Shown in pieces: positions 49,217-57,788 of a DNA stretch of 64,000 nt. A program made the position numbers and the translations under genes. The first letter of the stretch is position 1. Every line of letters starts with the position of its first letter. The DNA comes from Kibdelosporangium banguiense (lineage in GTDB: Bacteria > Actinomycetota > Actinomycetes > Mycobacteriales > Pseudonocardiaceae). The stretch spans positions 3,299,203 to 3,363,202 of the forward strand of contig NZ_JAGINW010000001.1 in assembly GCF_017876405.1 (NCBI RefSeq). The letters are read 5' to 3'. The notes beneath the pieces were generated by a model. It saw nothing but the letters and a program-made list of their open reading frames with translations. It did no database searches and was not told the DNA's origin.

Positions 49217-49810
49217 GTGTTCGTGCGCGTGATCACTGCTGCTCTGCTGGCCGGGCTGGTACCGGCCGGGGTGGCTGTCGCGGACGTGCCCACCTGCGCG
49301 GGCGGTGTCGCACCGAACCCGAGCGTCGAGGAGATCGCGGCCAACGGCCAGCCCGCCGGGTACACCTTCGAGCCGTCGTGGAGCGTGCCGCCGGGCACGC
49401 CCACCGAGCAGCAGCCCAAGCTGTTCGCCGACAAGTCCAACCCCGCGTTCGGCCTGCTCAATGCCACGATCTCGACGCCTGCGGGCCGCGTGAGCACGGC
49501 CTACGAGACCATCCCCACGGTCATCCCGCGCGGCAGCTATCGCCTGGTGGTGTGGGCCGGGACGCACGACATCTCGCAGAACCAGCCGGTCGGGCTGCGG
49601 TTCTACGACAAGGACGGCCGGCAGGTCGCCGAGCGCTCGGTCCAGGCGGATCACGACATTGACACGGACGGCAAGCTCGGCCGGTTCGACCTCGGCGCGA
49701 GCGCTGCGCCGGCGGACACGGCCATGATCAAGTTCTTCGCGGCGACCAACGCGAACTGGGTCAAATGGGACTGCGTCTACCTGACCGTCGACCCGCCCGA
49801 CTCGCGATAG
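49217..49810 (+). CDS. Secreted hypothetical protein with carbohydrate-binding-like beta fold
   Basis: The 197-residue protein has a signal peptide (VRVITAALLAGLVPAGVAVAD) and a beta-rich mature part with two cysteines (VPTCAGG near the start and KWDCVYL near the end), plausibly a disulfide holding a jelly-roll. RGSYRLVVWAGTHD and VGLRFYDKDGRQVAERS resemble carbohydrate-binding modules, but I assign no family. GTG 49217 lies 6 nt after TAGCCT (49205-49210), a leaderless layout. Its 3' end overlaps the convergent glycosyltransferase gene by 50 bp. Confidence 0.72.
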   Translation: MFVRVITAALLAGLVPAGVAVADVPTCAGGVAPNPSVEEIAANGQPAGYTFEPSWSVPPGTPTEQQPKLFADKSNPAFGLLNATISTPAGRVSTAYETIPTVIPRGSYRLVVWAGTHDISQNQPVGLRFYDKDGRQVAERSVQADHDIDTDGKLGRFDLGASAAPADTAMIKFFAATNANWVKWDCVYLTVDPPDSR

Positions 49811-50651
49811 CCCACGGCAGCCTGGCCACGACCTCGCCGAGCACCCGGACCCGCAGGTCGATCTTGAAATTGGCCGCGTCCGGGGCGTCGCGTTTGACCG
49901 GCAGCAACGCTGTGATCAGGGCGAACCTGGCGATCTCGCGAGCGGCGACCCACCACGGCGCGCACCTGATCAGCATCAGCAGCCGGTTGCGCTCGTTCCA
50001 GTGATGGAAGTTGACCGAGCCCGGGTTCGTCGTGGCGCCGTGCACGTGGACCACATGCGCGTCGGGTACGGATAGGACGGTCCATCCCGCGAGCCGTAGC
50101 CGCCACGACGTGTCGGTGTCTTCGTAGTAGCAGAAGAAGTCCGCTGGTACGCCGCCCACGGCCTTCAACGGCTCGGTGCGTACCAGCGCAGCGCCGCCGC
50201 AGAACCCGAAGATCTTGCCTTCGACCAGGTCGACGCCGTGCCCGTCCCGGGTCAGGCCCACGCCTACCGACTGGGTCTCGCCGTCGAGGGTGAGCAGTTT
50301 CGCGCTGGCCGCGGCCGCTTTCGGGTCGGCGTCCAGTGCGTCTTCCATGGCCGCGAGCCAGCCCGGTTCGGGCATCGCGTCGTCGTTCAGCCAGGCCATG
50401 AACGGAGTCGTGCAAACCTCCAGGGCTGCCTGGATCCCGCCGGCGTACCCGGTGTTCACCGGCAGCCGCAGTACCTCTGGCCTGCTCGGATGCGCTCGTG
50501 CGAGTGCTCCGCTGCCGTCGTCGGAGGCGTTGTCCACCACCAGGATCCGATGTGGACGCTGTTGCTTGGCCAGGGCGTCCAGGCAGGCCTCGATGTGCTC
50601 ACGACCGCGCCAGGTCACCACAACGACAGTCGTACGCCCCGTTGTCAGCAC
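49761..50651 (-). CDS. GT2 family glycosyltransferase
   Basis: The 296-residue GT-A transferase shows VVVVTWRGREHIEACLDAL, VDNASDDGSG, NTGYAGGIQAAL, NDDAMPEPGW and YYEDTDTSWRLRLAGW, the pattern of rhamnosyl/galactofuranosyl-type GT2 enzymes. The C-terminal part is basic. The start is uncertain: GTG 50651 lies 8 nt after TAGTGT on the same strand, while GTG 50663 and TTG 50675 are also open. It is divergent from the next GT4 gene, and its last 50 bp overlap the secreted-protein gene. Confidence 0.85.
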   Translation of the reverse strand: MLTTGRTTVVVVTWRGREHIEACLDALAKQQRPHRILVVDNASDDGSGALARAHPSRPEVLRLPVNTGYAGGIQAALEVCTTPFMAWLNDDAMPEPGWLAAMEDALDADPKAAAASAKLLTLDGETQSVGVGLTRDGHGVDLVEGKIFGFCGGAALVRTEPLKAVGGVPADFFCYYEDTDTSWRLRLAGWTVLSVPDAHVVHVHGATTNPGSVNFHHWNERNRLLMLIRCAPWWVAAREIARFALITALLPVKRDAPDAANFKIDLRVRVLGEVVARLPWAIASRAGRRSGRRSPI

Positions 50652-50689
50652 AAACTGCAACACTACCCACGACAAAATATGGTTGGTAC

Positions 50690-51820
50690 GTGCCTGAACT
50701 GGTCGTGCTCACGGAGCAACTGCTGGCCCCTGTGCCGGGCGGCACCGGCCGCTACACACGTGAGCTTCTTCACGCCATGGTTCAGCACGCGCCCGCTGGG
50801 TGGACGGTCGTGGGCGTAACCGCACGCCACCGTAACCCTGGTGCGGCCATGGTCCCTGGTATCGACGGCCCTCGGATGCTGCCGTTGCCACGCCGCGGTT
50901 TGGCCGCCGCCTGGGAACGCGGGCTCAAGCTATGGCCAGGCGGCGACGCCGTGCACGCGCCAACACCGCTCGCACCTCCAGCACCGCGCCGGGGACGCAG
51001 CCTCGTCGTGACCGTGCATGACACGGTCCCGTTCACGTACCCCGAGACCCTCACGCGCCGAGGTGCGTCCTGGCATCAGGCCATGATCAGGCGCGCGACT
51101 CAGCGCGCGACGGCCATTGTCGTCCCGACAGCCGCGGTCGCCGCCGAGCTCAGCCAGTACGCGCCCGGTCCCGCGCGTGTTCACGTTGTCGGCCATGGCG
51201 TTCCTGCGGTTGTCACGCGGTTGCCGGACAGCGCTGACGAGATCGCCGACCGTCTACGGTTACCCGAGAACTACGTCCTCGCAGTCGGCACGGTCGAGCC
51301 GCGTAAGGGCCTTGACGTCTTGGTCGAAGCGATGGCCCGGCCGACCGCGCCGGACCTGCCACTGGTGATCGCCGGCCCACAGGGCTGGGGTGATGTTGAT
51401 CTCGCCAGAGTGGCGGCCGAAGTCGGCCTGAGGCCCGGACGGCTGCACCTGCTCGGCCGGCTCGCCGACAGCGAGCTGGCGGTTGTGCTGAACCGCGCGA
51501 CCGTGCTGGCCGCGCCCAGCATGGCCGAGGGATTCGGGCTGCCCCTGCTGGAGGCCATGGCCGTGGGGGTACCCGTCGTCCACTCCGACGCGCCCGCGCT
51601 CGTCGAGGTGGCTGGCGGCACGGGAGTGCTGGCCCGTCGTAACGATCCGGCAGCGTTGGCGAACGCCTTGCACAGCGTTGTGGCCTTCCCCGAGCACACA
51701 GCGACCCTCGTGGAGGCCGCGCGAGCTCGGGCAATGCGGTTCACCTGGGACCGAGCGGCCGAATCGCTGTGGAAACTGCACATCGAGCTGTCACACGCAG
51801 TACACGCCGGGCTGTTGTGA
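50690..51820 (+). CDS. GT4 family glycosyltransferase
   Basis: The 376-residue GT-B transferase starts PELVVLTEQLLAPVPGGTGRYT and contains VVTVHDTVPFTYPE, VLAVGTVEPRKGLDVLVEAM, LLGRLADSELAVVLNRATVL and the E-x7-E motif AEGFGLPLLEAMAVGVPV. It resembles mannosyltransferases of actinobacterial envelope clusters. GTG 50690 sits 6 nt after TATGGT (50678-50683), so the message is probably leaderless; the frame runs open upstream into the antisense gene but without family sequence. A second GT4 gene with the same orientation follows after 50 bp. Confidence 0.87.
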   Translation: MPELVVLTEQLLAPVPGGTGRYTRELLHAMVQHAPAGWTVVGVTARHRNPGAAMVPGIDGPRMLPLPRRGLAAAWERGLKLWPGGDAVHAPTPLAPPAPRRGRSLVVTVHDTVPFTYPETLTRRGASWHQAMIRRATQRATAIVVPTAAVAAELSQYAPGPARVHVVGHGVPAVVTRLPDSADEIADRLRLPENYVLAVGTVEPRKGLDVLVEAMARPTAPDLPLVIAGPQGWGDVDLARVAAEVGLRPGRLHLLGRLADSELAVVLNRATVLAAPSMAEGFGLPLLEAMAVGVPVVHSDAPALVEVAGGTGVLARRNDPAALANALHSVVAFPEHTATLVEAARARAMRFTWDRAAESLWKLHIELSHAVHAGLL

Positions 51821-51870
51821 CTTACCGGGTTTGGGCACTGTGTGTCAGTCCTTGGCCGTAGTCTGCTTGG

Positions 51871-53049
51871 GTGGTCAGTCCTGAACCCAGCGTGTTGATC
51901 GACGCCACCGCGGTCCCCGCGGACCGTGGTGGCGTCGGTCGCTACGTCGACTCGCTGGTGTCCGCTTTGGACGCCGATGGTGCCCGGATCGCGGTCGTCT
52001 GCCAGCAGCGGGACGCCGAGCTGTACAGCAGGCTCGCGCCGCGCTCGCGGATCGTGCCGACCAAGGAGTCGATCGAGACCCGGACAGCCCGGCTGGCCTG
52101 GGAGCAGACGACGTTGCCGGGTTTAGTGCGGCGGCTGGGCGTGGACGTGCTGCACTCGCCGCACTACACGACGCCGCTCGCCAGCCCCGCGGCCTCGGTG
52201 GTCACGCTGCACGACGCCACGTTCTTCACAGATGCCCTGCTGCATTCCTCGGTCAAGGCACGGTTCTTCCGTGGCTGGACCCGGGTCGCCCTCAACCGTG
52301 CCTCGCTGTGCATCGTTCCCAGCGACGCCACCGCGTCCGAGCTCGTCCGCGTCGCGCGTGCCCACCCTCGCTCGATGGTGGTCGTCCGGCACGGCGTCGA
52401 CGTCGAACGCTTCCACCCGCCGACCCAGTCGGAGATCGACGCGGCACGAGCCGCGATCGGCCTCAGCAAGATGCCGTACGTGGCCTTCCTGGGCGCCCTG
52501 GAACCCCGCAAGAACGTGCCCGCGTTGATCCGTGGCTTCGCCAAGGCCGTCGCCGACCGCCCCGACCCGCCCGCTCTGGTCCTGGCCGGCCAGCCGGGCT
52601 GGGACGGCCAGGTCGAACGGGCCCTGGACGCCCTGCCGCACCGCCTGCGCGTGATCAGGGCCGGTTACCTCGCCTTCTCCCAGCTCGCCGGCTTCCTCGG
52701 CGGAGCCGAAGTGGTGGCGTATCCCAGCCTGGGCGAGGGCTTCGGCCTGCCGGTGCTGGAGGCCATGGCCTGCGGCGTCTGTGTGCTGACCACGAGCCGC
52801 CTGTCGTTGCCAGAGGTCGGCGGCGACGCCGTGGCCTACTGCGGCACAGGCGCGGGCGACATCGGTGCCGCACTGGCCGAACTGCTGGACGATCCGGCCC
52901 GCCGGGCTGTTCTCGCTTCGGCCGCCGAACGCCGGGCCAAGGAGTTCACCTGGTCCCAAAGCGCCGAGCGCCATCGCGCCGTCTACGCCCGAGCCCTGGC
53001 CATCCATCGAAGAGGTTGGGGTGTGTCTGATGGGTCTCGATCGCGATAG
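51871..53049 (+). CDS. GT4 family glycosyltransferase, 3' end within a long inverted repeat
   Basis: The 392-residue GT-B transferase has LIDATAVPADRGGVGRYVDS at the N terminus, VVTLHDATFFTDALLH, YVAFLGALEPRKNVPALIRG and SLGEGFGLPVLEAMACGVCV. GTG 51871 lies 6 nt after TAGTCT (51859-51864), again a leaderless layout. The last ten codons (GVSDGSRSR) fall inside the left arm and loop of a perfect 21-bp inverted repeat, so the terminator-like structure encodes the protein's C terminus. A wbbL-like gene follows on the same strand. Confidence 0.87.
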   Translation: MVSPEPSVLIDATAVPADRGGVGRYVDSLVSALDADGARIAVVCQQRDAELYSRLAPRSRIVPTKESIETRTARLAWEQTTLPGLVRRLGVDVLHSPHYTTPLASPAASVVTLHDATFFTDALLHSSVKARFFRGWTRVALNRASLCIVPSDATASELVRVARAHPRSMVVVRHGVDVERFHPPTQSEIDAARAAIGLSKMPYVAFLGALEPRKNVPALIRGFAKAVADRPDPPALVLAGQPGWDGQVERALDALPHRLRVIRAGYLAFSQLAGFLGGAEVVAYPSLGEGFGLPVLEAMACGVCVLTTSRLSLPEVGGDAVAYCGTGAGDIGAALAELLDDPARRAVLASAAERRAKEFTWSQSAERHRAVYARALAIHRRGWGVSDGSRSR

Positions 53050-53090
53050 CCGGCCCGGCTCTCATCGACCGAGACCCATCAGACACACCC
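53019..53090 (+). terminator. Perfect 21-bp inverted repeat overlapping the GT4 3' end
   Basis: Arms 53019-53039 and 53070-53090 are exact reverse complements. The 30-base loop holds the GT4 stop codon (53047-53049) and a smaller AGCCGG/CCGGCT stem, extending the pairing. It lies between two co-oriented genes, so it may end the first transcript or protect a processed 3' end. No T-run follows. Confidence 0.65.
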
Positions 53091-53102
53091 TATGAAGATC
53101 CA

Positions 53103-53993
53103 ATGCGCGACGTGACAGAATCCAATGCCGTGACCGAACCGAGACGTTATGGCGACGAGCTGGCGGTCGTCACCGTCACCTACTCCCCGGGCGAGACGCT
53201 TGAGCGGTTCCTCGACACGCTGGCCGAGGCGACCGAACGCGAACCGCAGGTGGTGCTGGCCGACAACGGCTCGACCGACGGCGTGCCCGAGCGTGTCGCG
53301 GCCGAACGCCCGAACGTCCGGCTGCTGGTGACCGGGGAGAACCTGGGCTACGGCGCCGCGGCCAATCGCGGGGTGGCGGAGTTCGGCGACGAGTACGGCT
53401 GGGTGATCGTCGCGAATCCGGATATCGAGTGGGGCAAGGGCTCGATCGACGAGCTGCTCAAGGCGGCGTCACGGTGGCCGCGTGGTGGCTCGTTCGGACC
53501 GTTGATCCGTGAGACCAACGGCGAGGTGTACCCGTCGGCGCGGTTGCTGCCGTCGCTCGGCAAGGGCGTGGGGCACGCGGTGGTCGGCCGTGTGTGGCGT
53601 GACAACCCGTGGACCAAGGCGTACCGGCAGTCGGACACCGAGGTGCGTGAGCGTCCGGCCGGGTGGCTGTCCGGCTCGTGTTTGTTGTTGCGGCGTGAGG
53701 CTTTCGACTCGGTCGACGGGTTCGATCCGCGCTATTTCATGTACTTCGAGGACGTCGACCTGGGCGACCGGATCGGCAAGGCGGGCTGGCAGAACGTCTA
53801 CGTGCCCTCGGCCGAGGTCGTGCACATCGGCGGGCACTCGACGTCCAAGGCGTCGGCGAAAATGCTTGAGGCGCACCACTTGAGCGCCTACCGCTACATG
53901 GCCGACCGCCACCAGGGCGCGGAGTGGAAGCCCTTGCTGGCCGCGATCAAGGCCGGCCTGAAACTCCGCCTCAAACTGGAGACCCGCAAGTGA
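53103..53993 (+). CDS. wbbL: WbbL-like GT2 rhamnosyltransferase (decaprenyl-PP-GlcNAc rhamnosyltransferase)
   Basis: The 296-residue GT2 enzyme has LAVVTVTYSPGETLERFLDT, LADNGSTDG, ENLGYGAAANRGVAEF, VANPDIEW and YFEDVDLGDRIGKAGW. In mycobacteria WbbL1 adds rhamnose from dTDP-rhamnose to decaprenyl-diphospho-GlcNAc, making the linker between arabinogalactan and peptidoglycan. The locus order (rmlD, wbbL, manC) equals Rv3266c-Rv3264c, which supports the assignment over a general GT2. Start ATG 53103 or GTG 53130 are both possible; I see no clear ribosome site. The preceding inverted repeat separates it from the GT4 gene. Confidence 0.83.
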   Translation: MRDVTESNAVTEPRRYGDELAVVTVTYSPGETLERFLDTLAEATEREPQVVLADNGSTDGVPERVAAERPNVRLLVTGENLGYGAAANRGVAEFGDEYGWVIVANPDIEWGKGSIDELLKAASRWPRGGSFGPLIRETNGEVYPSARLLPSLGKGVGHAVVGRVWRDNPWTKAYRQSDTEVRERPAGWLSGSCLLLRREAFDSVDGFDPRYFMYFEDVDLGDRIGKAGWQNVYVPSAEVVHIGGHSTSKASAKMLEAHHLSAYRYMADRHQGAEWKPLLAAIKAGLKLRLKLETRK

Positions 53994-54015
53994 GCGGTCG
54001 GCCACCGAACAGCTG

Positions 54016-56030
54016 TTAGGTGGTCTGGTAGGCGCGGATCACGGTTGTCGTGACGCCGTTGCCTTCAGTGTCGGTTGCCTTGGTGCGCAAGGAAACGTAA
54101 CCGCCGGCAGGGTTGGTGACAGCTGCTTTCCCTGCTGTGATGGGTGCCTGCTGCCAGGTCGCGCCGTCGTCGACGGAGTATTCGAGCGACAGGCCGGAAA
54201 CTGTGGCCGGGCCGTCCTGCCGGGTGACCGTCAACGGTATCTCGACCGGCCCGCCTGGCGACTTGTTGCCAAGATCCACCGGCGGCTCGGCACGGACTGT
54301 GAGCAACGGCAGCGCGACGTCGAACGGGCCCTGCCGGAACGGCGCGGAGAACGCCCACTCCGAAGTGACCTTTGTGGACAACGGCCACCACTGCTGGTCC
54401 CGGTTCGCCTCGGCCACCAGGCGGAACTCGCTGTCGTGCTGGCCGACCCAGAAGATCCCCTTACCCGGCGAGTTCTGTGTACCGATCAACTGGTCGCCGT
54501 TGTACAGACTTATTGTCCCGTCGGCTGTCCCGGTCTCGGTGTCCGGCGTGACGGTGTGGCCTGCCGCGTCGGTGTAGAACGGCACTTCGATCGGCATGAG
54601 GCCGTTGCGGCGGAACGCCCAAGGATGATCGACGCCCAGCTCACTGCTCGTCCGGCCGGTGAATCCGGGGCTGAGCACCGCGCGGTTCCATTCGACCTGG
54701 TAGGTGCCGCCTGCCGCCAGCGCCATTTCCTGGGTGCGCGAGGAGTCCCTCGCGGTGGACACTGCCAGCCGCCACTTGCCGGGGGTGAAGTACTCGATTC
54801 GCTGCGAGCCCGGTTTCGCCGGTGTGTAGAAGGAAAGGCCGACCGGGACTTCGAAGCCGATGTTGTTCGCACCGGTGATCGGCGGGGCGTCCGGATGCTG
54901 CCCGTAGAACCGCGCCGTCACCGCGGCCAGGTCGGCCGTACGTACCGAGTACGCGACATTCGCCGGAACTTGTCCCTTGGTCGGGAAAGTCAGTTCGTAC
55001 TGCTTGTCCTCAGCGGCGAAAAGCCTGAAGGCGTCGTAGTACGTGAACAGCGGCGAGGACACCTTCGGGGTGAGTAGGCGTAGACCTCACTGGCCAGGGG
55101 AAACGTGCCGTGCGCCTTGGAGAGTTCGTTGACAGCCTGGGAAATCGGGTCGGTGCCGTCGGACTCGGCGCCGCCGAGACTGAGGTTGACCACCTTGGCC
55201 TTGGCTTCGGTAGCCGCCCAACGCATGCCTTCGATGATGTCGTCGGCCTGCCCGTATCCGGTGTCGTCCAGCACCTTGCCGACCGCGAGCCGCGCACCTG
55301 GCGCGACACCACGGAATTTCGCGTCCCCGCTCGCGATGGTGGACGCGACGTGCGTGCCGTGGCCGAACACGTCGTTGGTACCGCCGGTGCCGGTGAAGTC
55401 CTTGCCCAGAGCCACCTTTCCGGCCAGATCCGGGTGGGTGGCGTCGATCCCCGAGTCGAGCACCGCGACGGTCACCCCTTCGCCGGTGTGACCGGCCTGC
55501 CACGCGGCCGGTGCCCCGATCTGCGGGACACTGACGTCCAGGGACGCGGAAACCCTGGCGTTGAGCCAGACTTTCCGGCCGCCGGCCACGACGTCCCGCC
55601 ACGAGCCCTTGCGGGCACTGACCGAAGCCAGGTTCAACTCGCCGAATCGCCGCTCGGCTCGCGCGGCGCCTTCGATGATCAGCGGCACCGAATCGGTGTG
55701 CGCGTCGTCGTAGCGCTGCCGGATCAGCCCGGTGACGTTGAACAGTCGCCGGTCGAGCTTGCCGGTCGCGACCTGCCCGGTGACGTCGCCCGGAATGACG
55801 TATTCGTCGCTGTTGCGAGTGAACTGCTCGAAGGGGACCGGCCGGTCACGTTTGGCCGGTTGGATGCCGATCTGCCCGCCGGCCGACGTGACGACGTCGC
55901 CGGTGATCAGAGTGACCCGCTGCCCCGTCGACGGCACTGCCGGTTGCCCGGCTGACGCGGTAGTGGAATTTGTCAGGATGAGAGTGCTGGCCACGACCCC
56001 CAGCACGCAGGCGAACGCCCGCTTATGCAC
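54016..56030 (-). pseudogene. Subtilisin-family (S8) peptidase with internal deletion and frameshift
   Basis: The 5' part (from GTG 56030 to about 55095) encodes a signal peptide, an inhibitor-like propeptide (QRVTLITGDVVTS), and the start of the S8 domain with catalytic Asp (VAVLDSGIDATHPD) and His (GHGTHVAST), up to NELSKAHGTF. There the sequence jumps, in another frame, to the far C-terminal part of the same type of protein (SSPLFTYYDAFRLF onward, 54016 to about 55080), with Ig/fn3-like beta domains. The oxyanion asparagine, the GTSMAAP serine region and several hundred residues expected between them are missing. Intact relatives are, from memory, about 1000-1200 residues. The 5' frame alone would give an inactive 346-residue product with a scrambled end. 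A sequencing or assembly collapse is the alternative. Confidence 0.78.
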
Positions 56031-56096
56031 ATGGCGCCTTTCGGTAGCTGACTTGCCACCTGTAAGACGCTCGTGAAGGGGCCCTGCGTTGAAGCG

Positions 56097-56519
56097 CTAG
56101 AGCTTGCCGTCCAGTCGCTGCGACATCGTCGGGCGCGGGCTCGGCTGCTTCTTCACCGTCGGCACCATGCCCTCGGGCTGCTCCTGCTGCTGTTGCTCCT
56201 GCTCAGGAGGCGGTGCCTGGCGAGGCGGCGGCGCCTGGTGCTGATAGTGGTGCTGCTTCGGCGCGTTGGGATAAGGCTGAGGCCTGCGCGGCGACGGATG
56301 GCGCTGCGTCGGCTGGGGGTCGGACAGCGGATGCCCGACGGCCATGGTGGCCTCGGGATCAGCCTGGTGCTGGTTGTCCAGCGCGTCCACGACGACCCGA
56401 GGGATCTGCAGTGTGTTCACCGCGTCCATCGGGGAGATCGCGTCTTCCGGCGTCACCACGAAGGCGCCGCGCGCGCGGGCGCGGGCCAGAGCGGCATCGG
56501 CTCGCTCCCGGGGGTCCAT
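56097..56519 (-). CDS. Pro/Gln/His-rich hypothetical protein upstream of the S8 remnant
   Basis: The 140-residue protein opens MDPRERADAALARARARGAF and continues VVTPEDAISPMDAVNTLQIP, a compact segment I believe recurs beside manC in related actinomycetes. The rest is disordered, rich in Pro, Gln and His, and ends PRPTMSQRLDGKL. No membrane segment or signal. ATG 56519 is chosen because GGGAGAGG/CCGGAGC precede it; a TTG at 56621 is open, but TAGGGATACT in that stretch looks like a promoter. Function unknown. It lies between manC and the S8 remnant on the same strand. Confidence 0.6.
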   Translation of the reverse strand: MDPRERADAALARARARGAFVVTPEDAISPMDAVNTLQIPRVVVDALDNQHQADPEATMAVGHPLSDPQPTQRHPSPRRPQPYPNAPKQHHYQHQAPPPRQAPPPEQEQQQQEQPEGMVPTVKKQPSPRPTMSQRLDGKL

Positions 56520-56636
56520 GCTCCGGCCTCTCCCGCGTCGCCTCAAGCCGGCACTTCCACCGGCTGTTCCATTGCCACCAAGAGTATCCCTAGAGAGGGT
56601 TGGCGTCAGGGAAGAACTCAAATCAGTATGTTGATC

Positions 56637-57731
56637 TTAAATGTACTCGGTCCGTCCCGTGTCACGCAGGATCTCGGTCAGCCGTTTGATGTCCTGGGCG
56701 CGGTCGCGACGGCAGACGAGCACCGCGTCGGGCGTGTCGACCACGATCAAATCGCGCACACCCAGGGCAGCGACCAGCCGGCCGCTCGCGGGCACGGCCA
56801 CGACACCCTCGCTGTCGACCGAGACGACCACGCCGCGACCAGGCGTGTTCACCACGCGGGTGCCGTCCACCTCGGTCGACAACAATTCGCCGAGCGTCTC
56901 GAAGTCGCCGATGTCACTCCAGCCGAAGTCACCCGGAACCGTCGAGACCAAGCCGTCGGCCGCGGCCGGCTCCATCACCGCGTATTCCACCGCGACCTTG
57001 GGGATGGTCGGCCACAGCTCGCCCAGTACCGCTGCGCGGTCGTCGGTGTCCCAGGCCCGCGCGATCTCGGTGACGGGGGCGTAGACCTCCGGACTGCGCT
57101 GCTGGAGCTCACGCAGGAACACGTCCGTCCGCCAGACGAACATGCTCGCGTTCCACAGGTACCGGCCGGAGCTGACGTACTCGGTCGCGACGTCGAGCGC
57201 AGGCTTCTCCTTGAACTCCAGCACCGGCTGCTGCACGCCCAGTTCAGCCGTGGCGCTGCACTGGAGATAGCCGTAGCCGGTCTCCGGGCGTGTCGGCGCG
57301 ATGCCGATGGTCATCAGCTTGCCCTGGGCGGCGCCCACGGCCGCCTCCATGACCGTCTGTGAGAACGCGTCCACGTCGGCGATCAGATGGTCGGCCGCGA
57401 ACGAGGCCATCACCGCGCCCGGGCTGCGCTGCTCGATCACGGCCGCGGCCAGCGCGATCGCCGCACACGAGTCTCTGGCCAGCGGCTCGACCAGGATGTT
57501 GCGCTCCGGTACCTCCGGTAGCTGACGCGCCACTGCGGCCGCGTGGGCCGTCCCGGTGACGACGTGAACGCGGTCGGCCGAGGCGAGCGGCACGAGCCGG
57601 TCGTAGGTCGCCTGCAGCAAAGAACGCTCGGTACCGGTCAGCGGGTGCAGGAACTTGGGGTCGGTGGCCCGGGAAAGCGGCCACAACCTGGTCCCACTGC
57701 CGCCCGCGGGCACAACCACATGGAGGTCCAC
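56637..57731 (-). CDS. manC: Mannose-1-phosphate guanylyltransferase
   Basis: The 364-residue nucleotidyltransferase makes GDP-mannose from GTP and mannose-1-phosphate. It has the loop VVPAGGSGTRLWPLSRATDPKF, FAADHLIAD (metal/substrate aspartate), PETGYGYLQ, EFKEKPALDVA and WNASMFVWR. It lacks the C-terminal phosphomannose isomerase domain, as expected for the actinobacterial form (Rv3264c type). GTG 57731 lies 6 nt after TAAAGT on the same strand (57743-57738), a leaderless layout, divergent from the AlkA-like gene. GDP-mannose would feed polyprenyl-phosphomannose and the GT4/GT87 enzymes in this window. Confidence 0.93.
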   Translation of the reverse strand: MDLHVVVPAGGSGTRLWPLSRATDPKFLHPLTGTERSLLQATYDRLVPLASADRVHVVTGTAHAAAVARQLPEVPERNILVEPLARDSCAAIALAAAVIEQRSPGAVMASFAADHLIADVDAFSQTVMEAAVGAAQGKLMTIGIAPTRPETGYGYLQCSATAELGVQQPVLEFKEKPALDVATEYVSSGRYLWNASMFVWRTDVFLRELQQRSPEVYAPVTEIARAWDTDDRAAVLGELWPTIPKVAVEYAVMEPAAADGLVSTVPGDFGWSDIGDFETLGELLSTEVDGTRVVNTPGRGVVVSVDSEGVVAVPASGRLVAALGVRDLIVVDTPDAVLVCRRDRAQDIKRLTEILRDTGRTEYI

Positions 57732-57788
57732 CAGGTCACTTTAACGTCGCCGCGATACTCCGAATGCAGGCACCATAAACTCCCTCGC
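57732..57788. promoter_or_regulatory. Divergent leaderless promoters, manC / alkA-like gene
   Basis: Only 57 bp separate the two start codons. TAAAGT (57743-57738, minus) is 6 nt from the manC GTG and TAAACT (57776-57781, plus) is 7 nt from the AlkA-like ATG. Neither has a strong -35 box. Confidence 0.55.
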
